Shown here: positions 8,497 to 16,805 of the stretch, piece by piece | Position numbering within the stretch: position 1 is the first letter of the stretch | How the letters are laid out: each line of letters opens with the position of its first letter | NCBI GenBank assembly: GCA_964498255.1 | Contig: CAZCGW010000024.1 | Location: forward strand, 1 to 28,506 | Direction of reading: 5' to 3' | Length of the DNA: 28,506 bases | DNA from: Fluviibacter sp964498255 | GTDB lineage: Bacteria; Pseudomonadota; Gammaproteobacteria; Burkholderiales; Rhodocyclaceae | The notes under the pieces: model-generated | The model's database searches: none | The model's input: the letters and a program-made list of their open reading frames with translations, nothing else | Told to the model about the DNA's origin: nothing | Translations under genes and position numbers: made by a program

Positions 8497-8922
8497 TTAG
8501 CGGCTGTATACGTTCATGCCTGGGAAGAAGAAAGCGATTTCCACAGCAGCAGTTTCAGGCGCATCAGAACCGTGAACGGCATTAGCGTCGATCGATTCTG
8601 CGAAGTCAGCACGGATGGTGCCTGGCGCAGCTTTCTTAGGATCCGTTGCACCCATCAGGTCACGGTTCTTGGCGATGGCTTCTTCACCTTCGAGCACTTG
8701 CACGAATACTGGGCCCGAAATCATGAACTCAACCAGATCCTTGAAGAAAGGACGCTCTTTGTGAACCGCGTAGAACTGACCAGCTTCAGCAGCCGACAGA
8801 TGCACCAGACGACCGGCAACAACCTTCAGGCCAGCGCCTTCGAAGCGGGCGATGATTTGACCGATAACGTTCTTGGCGACGGCATCAGGTTTGATAATGG
8901 AAAGGGTGCGTTGGATTGCCAT
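8497..8922 (-). CDS. ndk: Nucleoside diphosphate kinase
   Basis: A 141-residue enzyme that balances nucleoside triphosphate pools by phosphotransfer through a phosphohistidine. The active-site His is H117 in NAVHGSD. The opening AIQRTLSIIKPDAV and the nucleotide-binding residues are canonical, and length is exactly that of the family. GGAG lies about 7 nt before the ATG at 8922. As the first gene after a gap of about 100 bp containing a possible terminator and a -10-like element, it probably starts the long minus-strand run ndk-rlmN-pilW-rodZ-ispG-hisS-TPR-bamB-der. Confidence 0.98.
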   Translation of the reverse strand: MAIQRTLSIIKPDAVAKNVIGQIIARFEGAGLKVVAGRLVHLSAAEAGQFYAVHKERPFFKDLVEFMISGPVFVQVLEGEEAIAKNRDLMGATDPKKAAPGTIRADFAESIDANAVHGSDAPETAAVEIAFFFPGMNVYSR

Positions 8923-8964
8923 AAAAACTCCGTAGTTCTGTCAGCAGGTTGAAAGGAAACGATA

Positions 8965-8970
8965 ATTTTA
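8965..8970 (-). promoter_or_regulatory. Possible -10 element of the ndk promoter
   Basis: TAAAAT on the minus strand, 43 nt before the ndk ATG, matches the sigma-70 -10 consensus at five of six positions. I could not find a good -35 at 16-18 nt, so this is tentative. Confidence 0.3.
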
Positions 8971-8972
8971 AC

Positions 8973-9004
8973 AGAAAGGCGGCTTGTGCGATGCACCAAA
9001 CCGC
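8973..9004 (-). terminator. Probable intrinsic terminator after the antiporter gene
   Basis: Downstream of the antiporter stop (9020) the minus strand forms an imperfect hairpin at 9004-8979. The arms are GCGGTTT and AAGCCGC (with a U-G pair), then GTGC and GCAC around an ATC loop, with one bulged G. It is followed by the pyrimidine-rich CTTTCTGTT. The T-run is short, so efficiency is uncertain. It would separate the dct/antiporter transcript from ndk. Confidence 0.45.
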
Positions 9005-9019
9005 TCTACAGACAGTCCT

Positions 9020-10288
9020 CTACGCAAAAAATAGAAAAGCACAGATAACGACAAACGTAGGCGGCAAGGCCGACAGCAAAAGACCCATCGGGCTAACAGC
9101 CTGGTCGTCGAAATCAGATCGTAGTATTGACATACCAGCGGGGTTTGGCGCGTTAGCAATAACGGTTAACCCGCCACCAGTAACGGCACCCGCCATGACA
9201 GCATGCTTAAACTCCACAGAAACGCCCTGAATAAGGGATGCCAGGTAGGTCAACGCGGCATTATCAGTAATGGCGGTTAATGCAGTTGCCAGAAAATAGA
9301 TGGGCATGGGTTCGACGTCTGAAATCGCCGGCTGCAACCACCACTGCTGCAAACCGCCGAGAACGACCAACCCGGCCAAAAAGAAGGCGACGAGCAGCGC
9401 TTCGCGGAGCAAGAGCCGATCCTGATAACGGCTGTAAGCCTCTGTATATCCGAGAAAAAATAGAAACAAGCCAAGAAACACGGCGGGGTGGTGAGAGAAC
9501 GCAACCACGCCAGCAAGAAACGAGAGGTGAACAAGCACGACCACCAGAGGCACGCGCTGATCCGGGGCCAACTCGGGTATCTTTCCCTTTGCAGCGATTT
9601 CCTTGCGGAAATACCAGGTGACGAACAGGGCGTTAAAGAAAACCGCCAAGGCGGCTTTCCAACCGAAATTCACGAGCATGTAATGAGAGCTCCAACCCCA
9701 TGCATCCGCTGCCATCAGAACAGGTGGCGCAGCAAAGTTGGTCAGCGTGCCACCCACCGACACATTCACAAACAAGACCGCAATCGTTGCATATTTGAGC
9801 CGACGGGAAAGTCCGTGACGATAAAAGCTATCTCTGAGCATCAGCGCACCCAGCGTCATGGCCGCTGGTTCGGTGATCAAAGAGCCCAGCAATGGCACCA
9901 GTGACAGACATAGGAAAAACATGGCCAACGGACGATTGATAGGGAGCGCGCCAGCCAAGAATTTAATGATTGATTCAACAGCCTTGAGAATCGGGCGGCT
10001 TGCTGCAATAACCATGATGGCGAATACAAAAAATGGCTCGGTAAAGTTTCTGGATTCCACATATTCAATTGCAGCGCTTTGTCCCATGAAGAAAAAAACG
10101 ACCAACATGAATATGAACGCCCAGAATCCAAATACCACTTCAACTTCGCTGAGCAGGTGCCAGAAGCCAGCATGGGCTGGCTGGACATGCGCGAGGCGCG
10201 CAAAGAACTTCGTTGAAAAGGTATGAAGAACCGCTACCGCAAATATGATTGTGGCAATGACTTCCATCGGTGAGACAGTCTGCAACAT
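9020..10288 (-). CDS. Putative Na+/H+ antiporter (DUF1504 family membrane protein)
   Basis: A polytopic inner-membrane protein of 422 residues from the ATG at 10288. That start has AGGA 8 nt upstream; an in-frame TTG at 10327 exists but lacks a ribosome binding site. About ten to twelve hydrophobic segments are visible, with ion-transporter-type motifs such as LITEPAAMTLGALMLRD, GGTLTNFAAPPVLMAA and ALTAITDNAALTYLASLIQG. These are typical of the Na_H_antiport_3/DUF1504 family and resemble the NhaD/arsenite permease (IT) superfamily. Its physiological ion is not visible from sequence. It lies 68 bp downstream of dctD in the same direction with no clear terminator between, so it may be co-expressed with dctBD. 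Confidence 0.8.
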   Translation of the reverse strand: MLQTVSPMEVIATIIFAVAVLHTFSTKFFARLAHVQPAHAGFWHLLSEVEVVFGFWAFIFMLVVFFFMGQSAAIEYVESRNFTEPFFVFAIMVIAASRPILKAVESIIKFLAGALPINRPLAMFFLCLSLVPLLGSLITEPAAMTLGALMLRDSFYRHGLSRRLKYATIAVLFVNVSVGGTLTNFAAPPVLMAADAWGWSSHYMLVNFGWKAALAVFFNALFVTWYFRKEIAAKGKIPELAPDQRVPLVVVLVHLSFLAGVVAFSHHPAVFLGLFLFFLGYTEAYSRYQDRLLLREALLVAFFLAGLVVLGGLQQWWLQPAISDVEPMPIYFLATALTAITDNAALTYLASLIQGVSVEFKHAVMAGAVTGGGLTVIANAPNPAGMSILRSDFDDQAVSPMGLLLSALPPTFVVICAFLFFA

Positions 10289-10356
10289 CTTTTTTATCCT
10301 AAACGTATCTTTCGACAATAATAACAAGTTGCCAACGATCTACCGCGACTGATTGG

Positions 10357-11709
10357 CTATGGAACCACTTTAAAATCGGTCACCTGGATCGATAAACGCG
10401 CAAGCTTGTCATATAGCGTCTTTGCCGGAATTCCCAATATCTGTGACGCATCTGATACATTGCCACTGGCCAGTCGTAGCGCCATGATTATGGCATCTCT
10501 TTCCGAACGCTCCAATAGCTTAACCAGCGTCAGAGGCTCCTCATCACAGCCACTTTGACCGATATCAGAAAACGGCAATCCGACCGCAACTCGTTCCGCA
10601 AAGTTTTTAAGCTCACGAATATTACCCGGCCACGCGTGAGAAACCAGATACCTCAAGACATTTGCGGAAGGATCTGCTGACGGAGACCCGTACTTTTCAC
10701 GATAGCGAACTAGATAATGATTAAAGATCAGGGGAATATCTTCGGATATCTCCCGCAAAGCGGGTAGGTACAGATTAACGACATTTAACCGGAAATAGAG
10801 ATCGCTACGGAACGCTCCTTGGTCTGACAAGGTCTTAAGGTTGGTTTTTGTTGCTGCGACAATCCGGCACGATACTGGGATGGATTCGTTGGATCCCAAT
10901 CGTTGGATCGTTCTCTCCTGAATGGAGCGCAGTAGTTTTGCCTGTAGCCCCAGCGGCATAGATTCGATTTCATCCAGGAACAGGGTGCCTTCGTTAGCAA
11001 ATTCGAATTTGCCGATACGCCGCTTGGTCGCTCCAGTAAACGCACCGACCTCGTGACCGAAAAGCTCACTCTCAAAGATATGTTCAGGTAGCGCAGCACA
11101 ATTGATTGCAACAAATGGGCCTGTGCGGCGGCTTTCCTGATGCAGGGCTTGTGCAACGACTTCCTTGCCCGTACCCGTCTCCCCATTAATCAGGATATCT
11201 ACGCCGGTTGGGGCCAGCATTGTGATCTGCTGTTTTAGCTTGAGTAGTCGTTCGGATTGCCCAATCAAACTGAAACTTTGATCGGCCGTGTTACGTGCCA
11301 AAGTGTTATATCGATCAACGAGGGCAGCTTTCTCAACGGCATTTCTAACGGTAGTGATCAAGCGATCAAAGCTGAAAGGTTTCTCAATAAAGTCGAAGGC
11401 TCCCTCTTTCATGGCATCTACCGCCATGTTGATATCGCCGTGCCCCGTAATAATGATAACTGGCACATCCCCCTGCTTAGCAAGAACCTTGTTCATTACG
11501 CTGATGCCGCTCTCATCCGGCAGGTTCACATCTGTAATGAGCACATAGGGAAACTGGCGCGGCTCCAGATTCAAAAATGATGTGGCGTCCTTGAATGTCC
11601 TGACACTAAAGCTCTCTAGCGTTAGTGCCTGCTCACAACTTTTAAGGATCGCATCGTCATCTTCAATCAAGTAAACCTTGACCCGATTTGCAGCATCATT
11701 CAATCGCAT
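10357..11709 (-). CDS. dctD: C4-dicarboxylate transport response regulator DctD (sigma-54 activator)
   Basis: A response regulator and bacterial enhancer-binding protein of 450 residues. Residue numbers here count from an upstream GTG at 11721, four codons before the ATG at 11709. The receiver domain carries phospho-Asp64 in LITDVNLPD and the conserved Lys in EKPF. The AAA+ domain has Walker A GETGTGKE (180-187), the sigma-54-contacting GAFTGA (226-231), Walker B GTLFLDEI (245-252) and the arginine-rich FRSDLYFRLNV. A Fis-type HTH occupies about 410-442 (DASQILGIPAKTLYDKL). It should activate sigma-54 RNA polymerase at the dctP promoter. The ATG start follows the dctB stop by 4 nt; the GTG start would overlap dctB by 8 nt. 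Neither has a strong ribosome binding site. Confidence 0.93.
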   Translation of the reverse strand: MRLNDAANRVKVYLIEDDDAILKSCEQALTLESFSVRTFKDATSFLNLEPRQFPYVLITDVNLPDESGISVMNKVLAKQGDVPVIIITGHGDINMAVDAMKEGAFDFIEKPFSFDRLITTVRNAVEKAALVDRYNTLARNTADQSFSLIGQSERLLKLKQQITMLAPTGVDILINGETGTGKEVVAQALHQESRRTGPFVAINCAALPEHIFESELFGHEVGAFTGATKRRIGKFEFANEGTLFLDEIESMPLGLQAKLLRSIQERTIQRLGSNESIPVSCRIVAATKTNLKTLSDQGAFRSDLYFRLNVVNLYLPALREISEDIPLIFNHYLVRYREKYGSPSADPSANVLRYLVSHAWPGNIRELKNFAERVAVGLPFSDIGQSGCDEEPLTLVKLLERSERDAIIMALRLASGNVSDASQILGIPAKTLYDKLARLSIQVTDFKVVP

Positions 11710-11713
11710 AAAC

Positions 11714-13498
11714 TTAGTCACTCACATGACGCAAAACAATCGTGAACTCTAGTCCACCCGACGACAAATTACGGCAATCAATTTTTCCACCTATGGCATC
11801 GACAATAAACTTACTGATTGCCAAGCCCAAACCGAGGCCTTTGCCCGAAGGCTTAGTCGTAAAGAATGGTTCAAAAATCTTACCAGCCACGGTATCACCT
11901 AACCCGGGCCCATTGTCGGCATATCGCACAACGACATTATTACCCACTCGGGTACATTGCACGTCAATAATGCCCTCTGATGAATCTGCTAGCGCATCAA
12001 TTGAGTTGGACATCAGATTGATAAAGACTTGCTCTAACTTACCCGTCGACGACATGACTTTGTCGTCTAGGCCTAAAACATTAAGCCGCACATTGGCTTT
12101 GCGCAAAAAAGGATTCATCACCAGCACAGCATTCTGAATAATTGCGTTAAGCCCGATGGGTTCAACGCGCGTTTCATCGTTGCGATACAGCGTCTTAAGC
12201 TCCGAAAGAATGGCACCAGCCCGCGTTACCAGCGCATTGATACTATCAATGTTCTCGAAGGCCATGGGCAAATTACCACTTTCGAGTAATCGCTTCGTAT
12301 TACCAACATAAAGTTGTATGGCCGACAAAGGCTGGCTCAGCTCATGCGTTACCCCCGCCGCCATTTGACCCAACGCGGCAAGTTTGCCAGCCTGGACAGC
12401 ATCATCTCGGGTCTTCTTGAGAATGGTCTCGGCTTTTTCAAGGTCACGGATTTTTTCAGTGAGCTCCAAAGTGCGTTCCTGAATCTGGCTTTCGATGTTC
12501 GCAAATATTTCGAGCTTTTCTCGATGCGCTGTTCTGCGGTAGTACCAGTTCAGTAGCGAAATCATTAAAAAGCCAACGGCAAAACCAATCGCCACCGAGC
12601 TGGCTAGCGCGATCGTTCTTGTTTCCCGCGTACTACTAATTTGTACGATGTCCCAACCCCGCTCACCCAGCGGCACGGACTGCACCAGATAAGACTCGCC
12701 GTTGAGCAACTTGCGCTCGTTATCATCATCAATCGTAAGTGATGCCCCGTGAAACTGGAAGGGGCTTAGTGACTGGCCCGAAAACTGCCGACTCCCCTTG
12801 ATTCGATCCAGTGCGTCTGCGTTCAAAACCCGAGTCGCTTTGTATAACTGCGATGCTTCAGATGACAAGATTACGATGCCATCTTCGTTGGTGACTAACA
12901 GATAGTCATTAAACTCGCCGATGGCTGATTGAATTTCGGAAAGCCGAATCTTGATGGTAATGACACCCAATGTTCTGCCATCGATCACTACTGGACAGGC
13001 GATGTAATAGCCAGGCTTGCCGGAAGCCACCCCAATGCCATAGAACTTTCCAATCCCGGACTGCATCGCCCCCGTGAAGTACGGGCGGAATGAATAGTTA
13101 TCTCCCACATAACTATCCGGCTGATCCCAATTACTGGAGGCCAGCGTCAGCCCATCCCGATTCATAATGTAAATGGTATCTGTACCGAGAATCTGGTTGA
13201 TTTCAGCAAGGTACTGATTGGCCGCTCCGATTTGAGCAGGTTGCGACTTCTGACTTAAAGCCCCATGAATCCGAGCATCTTTGGCGATTGCCAATGGCAA
13301 CTCTTCATACTTCGATAACGTTGCATTAATAGACAGGCTGACAGTTTCAAGATTTTGTCGGTGGCGTGCGGCCTCTTTTTCAATCGTTTTATCGAAGATA
13401 TTCCGATACGCACCATAACCAATCAAAATACATAAAACGACGACACCGACAAAGGCATAACGCGCTTTGATTTTGGCGGAAGCTTTTTGTTTCAGCAT
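11714..13498 (-). CDS. dctB: C4-dicarboxylate sensor histidine kinase DctB
   Basis: A 594-residue membrane sensor kinase. It has TM1 at about 14-31, a periplasmic double-Cache sensor at about 35-290, TM2 at about 295-319, a coiled coil at about 325-370, a HisKA domain with phospho-His385 (GVTHELSQPLSA), and a HATPase domain with N box NLMSNSIDA (494-502), G1 DNGPGLG and a Gly-rich G2 (GKGLGLGLA). The sensor contains DctB-type ligand residues in YSFRPYF and FYGIGVASGKPGYY, as in dicarboxylate-binding Cache domains. It is expected to sense succinate, malate or fumarate outside the membrane and phosphorylate DctD. It sits downstream of the dctM terminator and just upstream of dctD. Confidence 0.93.
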   Translation of the reverse strand: MLKQKASAKIKARYAFVGVVVLCILIGYGAYRNIFDKTIEKEAARHRQNLETVSLSINATLSKYEELPLAIAKDARIHGALSQKSQPAQIGAANQYLAEINQILGTDTIYIMNRDGLTLASSNWDQPDSYVGDNYSFRPYFTGAMQSGIGKFYGIGVASGKPGYYIACPVVIDGRTLGVITIKIRLSEIQSAIGEFNDYLLVTNEDGIVILSSEASQLYKATRVLNADALDRIKGSRQFSGQSLSPFQFHGASLTIDDDNERKLLNGESYLVQSVPLGERGWDIVQISSTRETRTIALASSVAIGFAVGFLMISLLNWYYRRTAHREKLEIFANIESQIQERTLELTEKIRDLEKAETILKKTRDDAVQAGKLAALGQMAAGVTHELSQPLSAIQLYVGNTKRLLESGNLPMAFENIDSINALVTRAGAILSELKTLYRNDETRVEPIGLNAIIQNAVLVMNPFLRKANVRLNVLGLDDKVMSSTGKLEQVFINLMSNSIDALADSSEGIIDVQCTRVGNNVVVRYADNGPGLGDTVAGKIFEPFFTTKPSGKGLGLGLAISKFIVDAIGGKIDCRNLSSGGLEFTIVLRHVSD

Positions 13499-13546
13499 GG
13501 TGAACGGTTCGAAATATATGTGATCTGGGCCAGCGTCTATCTCATC

Positions 13547-13571
13547 AAAAAACCCGGCTTGCGCCGGGTTC
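13547..13571 (-). terminator. Intrinsic terminator after dctM
   Basis: On the minus strand AACCCGGC and GCCGGGTT form a perfect 8-bp GC-rich stem around a GCAA tetraloop, followed directly by TTTT. It lies 7 nt past the dctM stop and 49 nt before the dctB start. It should make dctPQM a transcription unit distinct from dctBD. Confidence 0.85.
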
Positions 13572-13577
13572 TTCGAT

Positions 13578-14864
13578 CTAGCTGATCATCCCTAGCATAC
13601 GCGGGAACCAGAGGCTCAGTCCTGGCCAATAAGTCACAAGCACCAGGAAAACCAGCATGGTGAGCAGCCATGGCCATACCGCCACGGTGAGCTCGGTAAT
13701 ACCCATCTTGGTAATCCCGGAAGCCACGTACAAATTCAAGCCTACCGGCGGGTGACACATACCGACTTCCATGTTGACCACCATCATGATGCCGAAGTGC
13801 ACCGGGTCGATCCCAAGCTTCATGGCTACAGGGAACAGAATCGGCGAGAAGATCAGCACGATGGACGATGGTTCCATGAAGTTACCGGCGACCAACAGGA
13901 TAATGTTCACAAAGAGCAGGAAGGTGATAACGCCCAAACCCTTGTCTAACAACCAGTCGGCCATGGCCTGCGGAATGCTTTCGCTTGTCATCAGGAATGA
14001 GAAGAGCACCGCATTCGTAATGATGTAAAGCAGCATGGCGCTCATATTGGCCGATGAGAGCAACACACGCGGTACATCCTTCAAGCCCATGTCTTTATAC
14101 ACAAAGACAGCAATCACGAAGGCATAGACAGCACTGATCGCAGCAGCTTCGGTCGGGGTGAAGATACCGGTATAAATACCGCCCATCACCACGACAATAA
14201 GCATCAAGCCCCATACAGACTCTTTGAATGACTTCATGCGTTGCACAAAGCTTGCTTTGGGCAAACGGGGATAGTCATTCTTACGTGCCAAGTACCAGGT
14301 TGTCAGACCCAGCATCGTTGCCAACATGATGCCCGGTACGACACCTGCCATGAACAGCGCGCCCACCGAGGTGTTAGTCGATACCGAGTACATCACCATG
14401 ACGATGGATGGCGGGATCAGGATCCCTAATGCACCCGATGTTGTAATGATGCCGGCGCCAAACCGTTTCGGGAATCCAGCCTTCACCATGGCCGGCAGCA
14501 GAATCGAACCAATCGCTACCACCGTTGCAGGCGATGAACCCGATACAGCTGCAAACAGAGCGCAAGCAACCACGCCTGCCAGGCCAAGACCACCATAGAA
14601 GTGGCCAACCATATCCGATGCAAACCGGATCATCCGTTTGGCAACCCCACCATGCGTAAGGAAGTTGCCCGCCAGAATAAAGAACGGAATCGCCATGATC
14701 TCGAACTTCTCAATCCCGGTGAACAACTTTAGCGCTACCGCTTCAAGCGGCACCTGCGTCAGGGTGAACAAAAAGGTTAGAACAGTGAGGCCCAACGCAA
14801 TCGAAATCGGCATCCCCGTGAGCATGAGCGCGGTGAGGATGGCAAAAATGATTAAGGTACTCAT
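13578..14864 (-). CDS. dctM: TRAP C4-dicarboxylate transporter, large permease DctM
   Basis: A 428-residue membrane subunit that forms the ion-coupled translocation channel of a TRAP transporter. It is almost entirely hydrophobic helices, with family signatures LTGMPISIALGL, IPFFILAGNFLTHGGVAKRM, ALFAAVSGSSPATVVAIGSI, GIITTSGALGILIPPSIVMVMY and MEVGMCHPPVGLNLYVASG. Length fits the family (about 425-430). The ATG at 14864 overlaps the dctQ stop as ATGA. Transport is driven by a Na+ or proton gradient in the family; the ion cannot be read from the sequence. Confidence 0.96.
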   Translation of the reverse strand: MSTLIIFAILTALMLTGMPISIALGLTVLTFLFTLTQVPLEAVALKLFTGIEKFEIMAIPFFILAGNFLTHGGVAKRMIRFASDMVGHFYGGLGLAGVVACALFAAVSGSSPATVVAIGSILLPAMVKAGFPKRFGAGIITTSGALGILIPPSIVMVMYSVSTNTSVGALFMAGVVPGIMLATMLGLTTWYLARKNDYPRLPKASFVQRMKSFKESVWGLMLIVVVMGGIYTGIFTPTEAAAISAVYAFVIAVFVYKDMGLKDVPRVLLSSANMSAMLLYIITNAVLFSFLMTSESIPQAMADWLLDKGLGVITFLLFVNIILLVAGNFMEPSSIVLIFSPILFPVAMKLGIDPVHFGIMMVVNMEVGMCHPPVGLNLYVASGITKMGITELTVAVWPWLLTMLVFLVLVTYWPGLSLWFPRMLGMIS

Positions 14865-15583
14865 TTGGCACCCCCTTCCTTCTTATCGGAATCCTGGTTT
14901 TTATTAACCTCTTTCGGATACAAACCCTCTGTATTCTGGAACCAGGGCGTGTCTTGTGCTTTGTTGCCTGGGCCAACGATTGGATCTGTGGCCGTATCTT
15001 CATCCAGGCCTTCTACGTGACCATGGTCAACATGCGGCAGTTCGCCGGTACGATTGAAAGACACCAGCACCTGCAGGAAACGGAAGCACATGAGACCCGA
15101 GCCTAATGGAATTGCAGAGTAGACAATCCACGTAGGCCACTCAAGATCCGGCGTAATTGGCCCTTCGAACAGGTCGCCTGTTTCTTTGCCCCAGTAATGC
15201 AGCCATGCGTAATGCAGGCCATTTTCCATGACAAAGTGATAGCCCAGTGTTGCAATGATGCCGGTGAACAATGCACCTGCCAGCAACCCGAAGCTGATAA
15301 ACCATTTGCGTTTGCCATCGGACAAACGATTAATCATGACATCAACGCCGACGTGAATGCCCGTCCGAACACCATAAGCGGCGCCAAACTTAGCCATCCA
15401 CACGAACATGATGATCGTGAGCTCTTGCGCCCAAGCCATGCTGAACGAGAGCAACCAATCTTGCAGCCCCGGGATATCTAACCCTGTCAGATAGCGATGA
15501 ATAACCGCCGCAAAAATGATGAGCGTTGCCCCACCCATTAGGAAGGTGATTAACCACTCTTCTAATCGATCAAGAAATTTCAT
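14861..15583 (-). CDS. dctQ: TRAP C4-dicarboxylate transporter, small permease DctQ
   Basis: The small membrane subunit, 240 residues from the ATG at 15583, which has GGAG 6 nt upstream. A TTG 12 nt earlier overlaps that ribosome binding site and is unlikely. Four membrane helices are apparent in the first 175 residues, with the DctQ-type segment WAQELTIIMFVWMAKFGAAYGVRTGIHVGVD (shown as two parts: the first 18 residues are TM, the rest the loop). DctQ is needed for assembly and function with DctM. Unusually, about 55 hydrophilic residues follow the last helix (HVDHGHVEGLDEDTATDP onward, ending in a Lys/Glu/Gly-rich tail), which makes the protein longer than a typical DctQ of 160-220 residues. 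Confidence 0.93.
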   Translation of the reverse strand: MKFLDRLEEWLITFLMGGATLIIFAAVIHRYLTGLDIPGLQDWLLSFSMAWAQELTIIMFVWMAKFGAAYGVRTGIHVGVDVMINRLSDGKRKWFISFGLLAGALFTGIIATLGYHFVMENGLHYAWLHYWGKETGDLFEGPITPDLEWPTWIVYSAIPLGSGLMCFRFLQVLVSFNRTGELPHVDHGHVEGLDEDTATDPIVGPGNKAQDTPWFQNTEGLYPKEVNKNQDSDKKEGGAK

Positions 15584-15593
15584 GTCTTTCTCC

Positions 15594-15625
15594 AAAACGA
15601 TCGCCCCACTGATGCAGGGCGATCG
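15594..15625 (-). promoter_or_regulatory. Intercistronic hairpin between dctP and dctQ
   Basis: In the minus-strand mRNA CGATCGCCC (15625-15617) pairs perfectly with GGGCGATCG (15606-15598) across a 10-nt loop, followed by TTTT and then directly by the dctQ ribosome binding site. It lies 22 nt after the dctP stop. It may act as a leaky terminator or as a 3' stabiliser that lets DctP be made in excess over DctQM, as expected for a soluble binding protein. Confidence 0.65.
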
Positions 15626-15646
15626 ATCACTTCATACCAACTGTGT

Positions 15647-16651
15647 TTATTTCTTTTTGCTTGGCGCGGCCAGCTCTGCATTAACGGCTTGCAGCAGATC
15701 CGGACCAATACGCGATGCCATTTCTTTATGCACTGGCAACAAGGCCTTCTTGAAAGCGTCACGTTCAGCTGGTGTCAGGTTGTATACCGCTGTCTTTCCT
15801 GACTTCTTGACCTTTTCCAGATCCTGATCGTTCTGATGTTTAGCGATTCGGTTAGCAAAGGCTGTCGACTCATTCATTGCTTTTTCAAGCTGTTCGCGGA
15901 CATCTGCAGGCAGACCATCCCAGAACTTCTTGTTAACGATAACGGCATAACCCAAGTAACCATGCTCAGTCATAGCCAGATGTTTTTGAACTTCAAACAT
16001 CTTCTGGGTATACAGATTGGAAATCGGGTTTTCGGTACCATCAACTACGCCGGTTTGAAGAGCTTGATAGACCTCAGAGAATGGCAGAACCTGTGGCAAA
16101 GAACCCAGGGCGCGCATCTGAGCCTCAAGAACTTTAGACGACTGAATGCGCATCTTCTTGCCCTTCAAATCAGCAGGCTGTTTGATTGGCGTATTGGCGG
16201 AGAATGATTTAAAGCCATTATCCCAGTAACCTAGGCCACGGATGCCCTTAGGCTCCAGCTTGGTCAGAATCGACTGACCGATTGGACCCTGGGTAATCTT
16301 ATGCAGCTGATCATAGTTATCAAAGATGTACGGCAAATCAAACATCTCGAATTCTTTAACACCCAGAGGACCGAACTTGGCCAACGATGGTGCCAACATC
16401 TGAACAGCACCTAGCTGCAGCGCTTCCATTTCTTCTTTATCTTTGTACAAGGTGCTGTTGGCATAAACCTCTACCTTGACACGGCCCTTGGTGTAATCCT
16501 CGGCCTTTTTCTTGAAGTATTCGGCAGCCAGACCCTTAGGGGTGTCGTTGGCTACAACGTGGCTGAACTTAATGACGATCGGTTGCTGTGCAGCTGCCCA
16601 GGTAGAACAAGCGGCAAGCATCGATGCGACGAGTACTTTCATGGCTTTCAT
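15647..16651 (-). CDS. dctP: TRAP transporter dicarboxylate-binding protein DctP
   Basis: A 334-residue periplasmic binding protein. The signal peptide covers about residues 1-21 with a probable cut at WAAA|QQ. Mature DctP features are VIKFSHVVANDTPKG, the ligand-carboxylate Arg168 in KGKKMRIQSSK, and the TRAP signature GVVDGTENPISN (201-212). It resembles the C4-dicarboxylate (malate, succinate, fumarate) group, which agrees with the linked dctBD genes. The start at 16651 has AAGGAG 8 nt upstream; a second ATG three codons later is less well placed. Transcription is predicted from the sigma-54 promoter about 70 nt upstream. Confidence 0.96.
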   Translation of the reverse strand: MKAMKVLVASMLAACSTWAAAQQPIVIKFSHVVANDTPKGLAAEYFKKKAEDYTKGRVKVEVYANSTLYKDKEEMEALQLGAVQMLAPSLAKFGPLGVKEFEMFDLPYIFDNYDQLHKITQGPIGQSILTKLEPKGIRGLGYWDNGFKSFSANTPIKQPADLKGKKMRIQSSKVLEAQMRALGSLPQVLPFSEVYQALQTGVVDGTENPISNLYTQKMFEVQKHLAMTEHGYLGYAVIVNKKFWDGLPADVREQLEKAMNESTAFANRIAKHQNDQDLEKVKKSGKTAVYNLTPAERDAFKKALLPVHKEMASRIGPDLLQAVNAELAAPSKKK

Positions 16652-16730
16652 TCCAACGCTCCTTTGGTTAATTTAGGTGCTTTCTTGCTTTGTTATGAAC
16701 GACTAAGCACGTTGTTCATTACACCATATT

Positions 16731-16748
16731 TAGCAGGGAACGTGCCAA
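16731..16748 (-). promoter_or_regulatory. Sigma-54 (RpoN) promoter of dctPQM
   Basis: The minus strand reads TTGGCACGTTCCCTGCTA. The sigma-54 consensus is TGGCACG, 4 nt, TTGC[AT]. The -24 element TGGCACG is perfect and the -12 GC is present with exactly 10 nt between the invariant GG (16746-16745) and GC (16734-16733). The predicted start is near 16721, giving a leader of about 70 nt to dctP. The nearby dctD encodes the matching type of activator. Confidence 0.88.
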
Positions 16749-16805
16749 AACGCTCACAACAATCTTTGAATCTTAACCAACTGTTTTTTATATTGTTTTT
16801 TTCGT

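Noticed and set aside
10289..10356. Sigma-54 promoter before the antiporter gene
   Set aside because: A TTGGCAAC sequence resembles a -24 element, but no GC is present at the required 10-nt distance.
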